Assembly (NCBI RefSeq): GCF_001665575.1
Contig: NZ_LZSU01000019.1
Span: forward strand, 348,389-412,388
From: Mycobacterium sp. 852013-51886_SCH5428379
GTDB taxonomy: Bacteria > Actinomycetota > Actinomycetes > Mycobacteriales > Mycobacteriaceae
DNA: 64,000 nucleotides
Direction: 5' to 3'
Both the position numbers and the translations under genes were made by a program. Below the pieces are notes generated by a model. It was given only the letters and a program-made list of their open reading frames with translations. It made no database searches and had not been told where the DNA came from. Shown piece by piece: positions 58,386 through 64,000 of the stretch (position 1 is the stretch's first letter; each line of letters starts with the position of its first letter).

Positions 58386-60672
58386 TCCTGGACCGCAGCA
58401 GCGCCGCCATCGCGGACGGGCTGAGTGGCCGACTGAAGTGGTAACCCTGCACCACGTCGCATTTGTACGCGCGCAACCGGTCCGCGGTCTCGGCGTTCTC
58501 CACCCCTTCGGCCACGGTGGTCAGCCCGAGCACATGGGCCATCGTGATCACTGCCCGCACGATCACCGCGGCGCGGGCGTCCCAGATGATCGGACCGATG
58601 AAGCCGCGGTCGAGTTTCACCTCGTCGATCGGCAATTCACGCAGATAGCTCAACGCGGAGTAACCGCTGCCGAAATCGTCGATCGCCACCCGCACCCCGT
58701 GTTCGCGCAACTGCTGCAGTACGACGCAGGTGCGTTTGATGTCGTGCAGGAACATGTCCTCGGTGATCTCTACCGTCAGCGCCGATCCCGGCAGCCCGCG
58801 GGCGGCCAGCGTGCCGCTGAGGCGCGCCGAAAGATCCAGATCGGCCACCGACGGCGCGAACAGGTTGACCGCGACGGGCGTCGGCGTCCCGTCCGCCGCC
58901 CAGCGCGCGGCGTCGTCGAGGGCCTTGTCCACCACCAGCTCGGTGACCGCGCCCATCAGGCCGTGCCGGCGGACCAAGGGCAGGAACTCACCGGGCCCGA
59001 GCAGGCCGTGCGCTGGATGCGGCCACCGCAGTAGCGCTTCGGCGCCGACGATCTCCGAGGTCGCCAGGTCGAATTTGGGTTGGTACACCAGCGACAGCTC
59101 ACCGTGGTCGATCGCCTGCCGGAGCTCTCCGAGCAACTGCACAGCCGCCGCGCCGCCGCCTTTCCCGTCGGCGCGGGGCGTGGGGTTCAGCCCCGCCTCG
59201 GGATAGACCAGCGCCATCTCGGGAGTGAATTCGTGCACTCCGTGTGTGCGTGCCCGCTTGGCGACGTACATCGCCGCGTCGGCACGTTTGAACAGTTCGT
59301 CCCCGGAGACTGCCGCGTCGTCCTTCCCGGTGACGGCCAGACCGACGCTGGGCCGCATCAACAGGTCGTGTCCGTCGAGGACGAACGGCGCGTCGAACGC
59401 CTCCACCACCCGCTGCGCCACCTCGTTGGAACGATCCACCTGATCTTCGAGCAGCACGGCGAACTCGTCACCGCCCTGCCGCGCGACGGTGTCGCCGGGC
59501 CGTACGCAGATCTCGAGCCGCCTGGCGACCTTGACCAGAAGGTCGTTGCCCGCACTGTGGCCGAGGCTGTCGTTGACGACCTTGAAATCATTCAGGTCAA
59601 GCGACAACACCGCGACGGTGCGGCCGTCGCGTTCACGCAGGGCGATCGCATGGGCCAACCGGTCGTTGAACAGCGTGCTGTTGGCCAGCCCGGTGAGCGG
59701 GTCGCGCAGCGCCTGGTCGGCCACGGTGCTGAGCAACCTGCGGTTCTCCCACGACGCCAGGGTCTGGCGGCCACAGATGGCCAGGAGCATCGCCAGCACG
59801 CTCCACCGCAGGACGCCGTCGAGTTCGAGCACCGCGGCGACCGAGCCGCCGATGAGCAGCGGCGCGTACGGCAGCCAGATCGAGATCTGGGTGGGCAGCG
59901 CGGGCACGGCGTCGGACTCCACGCGTGCTCGCGTGCTCACCAGCGCCGCCGCGCCGAACACCGCCGCACCGGCCATCCAGCCCAGGTCGATCGGATGCCC
60001 GGAGGCGTAGGTGCTGTGCGCGGTGAGCCACGCGAATGCGCTGTCGGACACGGTGACCAGTGCCAGCCCCGCGGTGACCATCGCCGTCGGCAGGCGGCGG
60101 GAGGCGTCGGTGCGCACCAACATCAGCAGCGCGATGGCCAGGATCGTCAGATCGGTGAGCGGGTAGGCCAGCGCGAGCGCCAGCGTGAAGGTGTCGCCAC
60201 TGTTGGCGAGATAGACCTCGTCAAGCGCGGTCACCCACGCCAACAGGAACAGCGACAGCGCGACGATCAGCCCGTCCAGGAAGATCCGCAGCCGGGACTG
60301 CCCGGCCGGACCGACCGGTATCTGCAGCAGCGCCAGGCACGCGAACACCGGGAACAGCAGGTAGGCAATGTCAGCGAGCGACGGGAACGGGGCCTCGTCG
60401 GTCAACAGTTCGTACCACGCCCACGCCGCTTCTCCGACGGCCCAGCCGCCCAGCGCGACCGACCAGCAGAGCCAGACGCGGCGCCATCGGCCACTGGCAG
60501 CCCGCACGGCCACGACGGCGCAGACCGCGGCGTATCCGGTCAGCAGGATCGTCGTCGTATTGGCCACCAGGATCGCACCGGGCAGCCCGATGATCAGCCA
60601 GCAGGCGACGATGAGCAGAAGGACGGCCGACGACGCCATCGCGACGCGAGGCATTCCGCGAAGTCCAGACAC
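58345..60672 (-). CDS. Membrane GGDEF-EAL protein, c-di-GMP turnover
   Basis: 775 aa. About nine transmembrane helices fill residues 10-300 (e.g. SSAVLLLIVACWLIIGLPG). The GGDEF domain keeps GGDEF and an RxxD I-site five residues before it (RPGD, TVARQ), near residue 395. The EAL domain has EALLRW, DDFGSGYSAL and EGVENAETADRL near residues 545-740. Both active sites look intact, so it could make and degrade c-di-GMP, with product inhibition. Start GTG 60672 is chosen, with GGAGG upstream; the frame is open to 60711. It is not part of the equivalent M. tuberculosis locus, where Rv2675c sits. Confidence 0.92.
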   Translation of the reverse strand: MSGLRGMPRVAMASSAVLLLIVACWLIIGLPGAILVANTTTILLTGYAAVCAVVAVRAASGRWRRVWLCWSVALGGWAVGEAAWAWYELLTDEAPFPSLADIAYLLFPVFACLALLQIPVGPAGQSRLRIFLDGLIVALSLFLLAWVTALDEVYLANSGDTFTLALALAYPLTDLTILAIALLMLVRTDASRRLPTAMVTAGLALVTVSDSAFAWLTAHSTYASGHPIDLGWMAGAAVFGAAALVSTRARVESDAVPALPTQISIWLPYAPLLIGGSVAAVLELDGVLRWSVLAMLLAICGRQTLASWENRRLLSTVADQALRDPLTGLANSTLFNDRLAHAIALRERDGRTVAVLSLDLNDFKVVNDSLGHSAGNDLLVKVARRLEICVRPGDTVARQGGDEFAVLLEDQVDRSNEVAQRVVEAFDAPFVLDGHDLLMRPSVGLAVTGKDDAAVSGDELFKRADAAMYVAKRARTHGVHEFTPEMALVYPEAGLNPTPRADGKGGGAAAVQLLGELRQAIDHGELSLVYQPKFDLATSEIVGAEALLRWPHPAHGLLGPGEFLPLVRRHGLMGAVTELVVDKALDDAARWAADGTPTPVAVNLFAPSVADLDLSARLSGTLAARGLPGSALTVEITEDMFLHDIKRTCVVLQQLREHGVRVAIDDFGSGYSALSYLRELPIDEVKLDRGFIGPIIWDARAAVIVRAVITMAHVLGLTTVAEGVENAETADRLRAYKCDVVQGYHFSRPLSPSAMAALLRSRTNRWPAPTATRSS

Positions 60673-60754
60673 CCCGCCTCCACCCGTGAACGTGTTGGGC
60701 GAACCTAGCAACTCAAGGGCGTCGCTGGGGTCGGATCCGGCTCAACGGCAGGTA

Positions 60755-60771
60755 TACCGCGACGAGCGGTA
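60755..60771 (-). terminator. Small hairpin after hemQ
   Basis: TACCGC-GACGA-GCGGTA, a perfect 6-bp inverted repeat 21 bp past the hemQ stop. No T run follows; it may be a weak terminator. Confidence 0.3.
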
Positions 60772-60792
60772 GCGCCCGGCGGAGCGGCGGGG

Positions 60793-61497
60793 TCAGGGCA
60801 AGCGGTCGATCAGCTGCTCGACACCGACACGCGGCCCCGTGAAGAAGGGCGTCTCCTCGCGGACATGCCTACGCGCATCGGTGGCCCGCAGATCCCGCAT
60901 GAGGTCGACGATGCGGTGCAATTCCGGGGCCTCGAACGCCAGGATCCACTCGTAGTCCCCCAGCGCGAACGACGGCACCGTGTTGGCGCGGACGTCCTTG
61001 TAGCCGCGCGCGGCCATCCCGTGCTCGGACAGCATGCGGCGACGCTCGTCGTCGGGCAGCAGATACCAGTCCAGCGAGCGCACGAACGGGTAGACGCAGA
61101 TGTAGTTACCGGGATCCTCGCCGGCGAGGAACGCCGGGATGTGGCTCTTGTTGAACTCGGCGGGGCGGTGCAGCGCGACGTTGCTCCACACCGGCGTGCT
61201 GGCCCGGCCCAGAGCCGTCGTCCGCCGGAGGTCGGCGTAGGTGGCCTGCAGCGCCTCGACGTTGTCGGCGTGGGTCCACATCATGAAGTCGGCGTCGGCG
61301 CGCAGACCCGCGACGTCGTAGAGACCGCGCACGACGACGCCGCGCTCCTCCTGCTGCTTGAGGAACGTCGCGGTCTCGTCGACGACCGCCGCGCGCGCCT
61401 CCTCCCCGTAGCCCAACTCCCCCGGCCGCACGGAGAACACGGAGAACATCAGGTAGCGGATCTGGGAGTTCAGAGCGTCGAAGTCGAGCTTGGCCAT
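60793..61497 (-). CDS. hemQ: Coproheme decarboxylase HemQ (ChdC)
   Basis: 234 aa, chlorite-dismutase-like fold. It converts coproheme III to heme b, the last step of the coproporphyrin-dependent pathway. Tyr136 in CVYPFVRS, distal His119 (NKSHIP) and proximal His159 (SEHGM) are offset by one from the Tyr135, His118, His158 of the Corynebacterium enzyme. Start ATG 61497 is preceded by the hemG stop within 5 bp. Orthologue of Rv2676c. The longer frame to 61686 is not needed. Confidence 0.97.
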   Translation of the reverse strand: MAKLDFDALNSQIRYLMFSVFSVRPGELGYGEEARAAVVDETATFLKQQEERGVVVRGLYDVAGLRADADFMMWTHADNVEALQATYADLRRTTALGRASTPVWSNVALHRPAEFNKSHIPAFLAGEDPGNYICVYPFVRSLDWYLLPDDERRRMLSEHGMAARGYKDVRANTVPSFALGDYEWILAFEAPELHRIVDLMRDLRATDARRHVREETPFFTGPRVGVEQLIDRLP

Positions 61498-61502
61498 GAC
61501 AT

Positions 61503-62858
61503 CTATCGTGCCACGCCCGAAATCGCCAGCGATGCCACGGCCCTGGCGGCAGACGCCACACACGCCGGCACCCCGATGCCGTCCAGATAGCCACCCGCCA
61601 CCGCAAGTGCGGGCGGCAGGCCGGCCCGCAGTTCGGCGATCAGGGCGGCGTGGCCGGGACCGTACTGGGGCATCGCGTCGAGCCACCGATGCACGTGGTG
61701 ATCGACGGGTTCGACGTTCAGCCCGAACACGGCGGCCAGATCCTCGACCGCCCAGGTCAGCAGTTCCTCGTCACCGGTGTCGCGGGCGAGGTGATCGCCG
61801 AACCGGCCGTAGGACAACCGCAGCAGCTCGACGTTCCCGCGCGGCCCCCATTTGCGCGACGACAGCGTGATCGCCTTGGCGCGCAACCGTTCTCCGCTGG
61901 CGACCAGCACCCCGGACTGAGCGGGCAGCGGGGTGCCACCCGGCAGCGCCAGCGCCACCACCGCCGCGGATGCCACCGCGATCCGCCGGGCCGCCGCGGC
62001 GGTGCCCGGTGCGAGATGCTCGATCAGCCGCGGCAGCCGCGGGGCGGGAACGGCCAGCACCACCGCGTCGGCGGGGTGGCGGCCGCCCTCGTCGTCGACG
62101 ACCTCGAATCCGGTGCCAGTGCGGTCGACGCGTTCCGCTCCCACCTGCGCCCACTCGATGCGCGCCTGGTCACGCAGCGCGTCGAGCAGCACGGTGTAGC
62201 CGCCGTCGACCGCACCGAAGACGGAGCCGGTCGCGGGGGGCGGCAGCGCCGCGCGCACGGCGTCGGTGAGGTTGCGTGCACCGCCGTCCAGCGCCGCGGC
62301 CAGGGTCGGGGCGGCCGCGCGCAGACCGATCGTCGCAGCCGATCCGGCGTACACGCCGCCCAGCAGCGGGTCCACCGAGCGGGCCACCACCTGCTCACCG
62401 AAGCGGTCGCCGACCAGGGCGGCCACCGTCGGATCGGCGCCGGGACGCCACGCCAGCGGCCGGGTGCGTTCGTCGGTCATCCAGGCGACGGTCGCGTCGT
62501 CGACCAGGCCCGCGACCGAGGAGGCCTGCGCGGGGATGCCCTGCAGCGTGCCCTGCGGCATCGGATGCAGCCGGTCGCGGCTGTAGATCAGTGGACGCAC
62601 ACCGGTGGTGCCGATCTGCCGGCCCGCCAGACCGAGTTCGGCCAGCAACGCGGGGACCTCGGGGCGCCGCGCGACGAACGCCTCGGCGCCGACGTCGAGC
62701 CACTGGCCGCCGACGCGTTCGGTGCGCAGCACTCCCCCGAGCCGGTCGGCGGGGTCGAGCAGGGTGATCGTCGCGTCGGGGCCGGCCGTCACCCGCAGCC
62801 GGTAGGCGGCTGCCAGCCCCGAGATGCCGCCGCCGACAACACAATACGTGCGTCTCAC
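61503..62858 (-). CDS. hemG: Coproporphyrinogen III oxidase HemG/HemY-type (FAD)
   Basis: 451-aa FAD amine-oxidase-fold enzyme. N-terminal [15 protein letters not shown], then [23 protein letters not shown], and the C-terminal [19 protein letters not shown]. In actinobacteria it oxidises coproporphyrinogen III to coproporphyrin III (CgoX), despite the protoporphyrinogen oxidase name. Start GTG 62858 overlaps the hemE stop (GTGA). Orthologue of Rv2677c. Confidence 0.95.
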   Translation of the reverse strand: MRRTYCVVGGGISGLAAAYRLRVTAGPDATITLLDPADRLGGVLRTERVGGQWLDVGAEAFVARRPEVPALLAELGLAGRQIGTTGVRPLIYSRDRLHPMPQGTLQGIPAQASSVAGLVDDATVAWMTDERTRPLAWRPGADPTVAALVGDRFGEQVVARSVDPLLGGVYAGSAATIGLRAAAPTLAAALDGGARNLTDAVRAALPPPATGSVFGAVDGGYTVLLDALRDQARIEWAQVGAERVDRTGTGFEVVDDEGGRHPADAVVLAVPAPRLPRLIEHLAPGTAAAARRIAVASAAVVALALPGGTPLPAQSGVLVASGERLRAKAITLSSRKWGPRGNVELLRLSYGRFGDHLARDTGDEELLTWAVEDLAAVFGLNVEPVDHHVHRWLDAMPQYGPGHAALIAELRAGLPPALAVAGGYLDGIGVPACVASAARAVASLAISGVAR

Positions 62859-63904
62859 AGCGAGTGCACCAGCTCCACCGCCGCGGTGATGATCTCCGGG
62901 TCGGTCGCGGGCAGCACACCGTGGCCGAGGTTAACCACGTGACCTGCCGCGCCCGCGTCGACGGCTCGGCGACCGTCTTCGACGACGGCGCGCACGGCCC
63001 GCTCGACCACCGGCCAGCCGGCCAGCATGACGACCGGATCCAGGTTGCCCTGCAACGCGGTGCCCGGCCGGACCCGGCCCGCCGCGTCGGTGAGCGAAGT
63101 CCGCCAGTCGACGCCGACCACGTGCGGCCCGGCCTCGGACATGGCGCCGAGCAGTTCGGCGGTGCCGACCCCGAAGTGCGTCATCGGCACGCCGGCGGGC
63201 GCCAACTCGGCGAACACCCGGGCACTGTGCGGCAGGACGTGGGTGCGGTAATCGGCGAGCGAGAGGGTGCCGGCCCAGGAGTCGAAGAGCTGCAGCGCGT
63301 CGACCCCGGCGTCGACCTGGGTCTGCAGGAATTCGATCGTCACGTCGGTCAGGGCGGTCATCAGCGCGTGCCAGGTCTGCGGCTCGCCGAACATCATCGC
63401 CTTGGTGCGCTCGTGGTGCTTGCTCGGTCCGCCCTCGACCAGATAGGACGCCAGCGTGAACGGCGCCCCGGCGAAACCGATCAGCGGAACGTCGCCCAGT
63501 GCGCGGGTGAGCATCCCGACCGCGGCCGCCACGGGCGCCACCTGCTCGCGGTCGAGCGGTTCGATCGCGGCGACGTCGGCGGCGGTGCGCACCGGATGAT
63601 CGATGACCGGCCCGACGTCGGGGACGATGTCCAGCCCGATCCCGGACGCCCGCAGCGGGACGACGATGTCGGAGAACAGGATCGCGGCGTCGACGTCGTG
63701 CCGGCGCACGGGCTGCAGCGTGATCTCGGTGATCAGCTCGGCGTCGAAGCAGGCCTGCATCATGGTGTTCTTCGCGCGCAGCGCTCGGTACTCCGGCAGC
63801 GACCGGCCGGCCTGCCGCATGAACCACACCGGGACGCGATGGGGTTTGCGACCGCGCGCGGCGGCGAGGTAGGGCGATTCGGGCAGTTCACGACGGCTGT
63901 TCAT
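62855..63904 (-). CDS. hemE: Uroporphyrinogen decarboxylase HemE
   Basis: 349 aa. [11 protein letters not shown] at the N-terminus, FSDIVVPL with the catalytic Asp and [16 protein letters not shown] match the family. It decarboxylates uroporphyrinogen III to coproporphyrinogen III. I chose ATG 63904 ([13 protein letters not shown]) since M. tuberculosis HemE starts there; ATG 63922 is also in frame. First gene of the hemE-hemG-hemQ operon. Orthologue of Rv2678c. Confidence 0.97.
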   Translation of the reverse strand: MNSRRELPESPYLAAARGRKPHRVPVWFMRQAGRSLPEYRALRAKNTMMQACFDAELITEITLQPVRRHDVDAAILFSDIVVPLRASGIGLDIVPDVGPVIDHPVRTAADVAAIEPLDREQVAPVAAAVGMLTRALGDVPLIGFAGAPFTLASYLVEGGPSKHHERTKAMMFGEPQTWHALMTALTDVTIEFLQTQVDAGVDALQLFDSWAGTLSLADYRTHVLPHSARVFAELAPAGVPMTHFGVGTAELLGAMSEAGPHVVGVDWRTSLTDAAGRVRPGTALQGNLDPVVMLAGWPVVERAVRAVVEDGRRAVDAGAAGHVVNLGHGVLPATDPEIITAAVELVHSL

Positions 63905-63928
63905 CGGCTTCAATGCTGCCACGACGCG

Positions 63929-63963
63929 AAAGAGGGGCGCCCCGGTGTGGGGCGCCCCTCTTT
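63929..63963 (-). terminator. Perfect 15-bp hairpin between the right-edge gene and hemE
   Basis: AAAGAGGGGCGCCCC (63929-63943) and GGGGCGCCCCTCTTT (63949-63963) are perfect inverted repeats with loop GGTGT. The T run (TTTCG) follows on the minus strand, 10 bp after the stop of the right-edge gene. It likely ends that gene and lies just upstream of hemE. Confidence 0.8.
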
Positions 63964-63973
63964 GTGGGTGGGT

Positions 63974-64000
63974 TCATCGGGTGGTGACGTAGACGACGCG
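63974..64000 (-). CDS. Possible 3' end of a further minus-strand gene
   Basis: Reading minus from the right edge gives RVVYVTTR and a TGA at 63976-63974, followed by a strong hairpin. This looks like the tail of a gene whose body is outside the window, but eight codons cannot identify it. Confidence 0.3.
   Translation of the reverse strand, partial: RVVYVTTR

Noticed and set aside
59080..60708. 542-codon plus-strand frame opposite the GGDEF-EAL gene
   Set aside because: Gln/Arg/His-rich shadow with no motif.
61650..62942. 430-codon plus-strand frame opposite hemG
   Set aside because: Shadow of hemG; no start context and no family features.

Overview
The window is high-GC actinobacterial DNA. 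The gene set (an mce/yrbE operon, DosR/DosS with Acg-type nitroreductases, AftC, HemQ, ClpC2, 13E12-type DUF222-HNH protein) places it in a mycobacterium, most likely a fast-growing, environmental Mycolicibacterium-type species. Genes are dense, with many 4-bp ATGA or GTGA stop/start overlaps, and no stretch over 300 bp lacks a gene.

Region 1 (1-20.1 kb) looks like an accessory steroid or sterol-like catabolic locus. It holds an acyl-CoA synthetase end, Zn-alcohol and aldehyde dehydrogenases, several SDRs, an NTF2-like protein, three different FAD-dependent ketosteroid-type dehydrogenases, an HSL esterase, a possible phytanoyl-CoA-type dioxygenase, a KshA homologue coupled to a small Cys-rich protein, an old-yellow-enzyme-type reductase, a PadR regulator and a hotdog thioesterase. 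A DUF222-HNH gene interrupts it. A dyad-like motif (TTCCGCTSAYCRGG) recurs 41-43 bp before several start codons and probably marks a local regulon.

Region 2 (20.1-31.9 kb) is a complete mce operon on the minus strand (yrbEA-yrbEB-mceA-F). Two Mce-associated (mam) genes lie beyond it, separated from mceF by three small secreted-protein genes.

Region 3 (32.1-40.0 kb) is a DosR-type hypoxia island: two Acg-like nitroreductases, two double-domain universal stress proteins, devR-devS, and an Rv2004c-like APH/P-loop kinase. DosR-box-like sites occur in the promoters.

Region 4 (40.0-52.0 kb) starts with four tRNA genes (Val-CAC on minus; Gly-GCC, Cys-GCA, Val-GAC on plus). It continues with a small conserved-looking ORF, a P450, and an amine/amide-catabolism-like module (glutamine-synthetase-like enzyme, PucR-type regulator, divergent creatininase). 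After these come secreted hydrolases, small secreted proteins and regulators.

Region 5 (52.0-64.0 kb) is a core block matching the order of M. tuberculosis Rv2667-Rv2678c: clpC2, MPT63-like secreted protein, GNAT, zapE, Rv2672-like hydrolase, aftC, msrB, then hemQ-hemG-hemE on minus. RibD is missing and a membrane GGDEF-EAL protein sits between msrB and hemQ. clpC2 is preceded by two tandem GTCAAC-N5-GTTGAC palindromes touching its start codon, a strong candidate autoregulatory operator.
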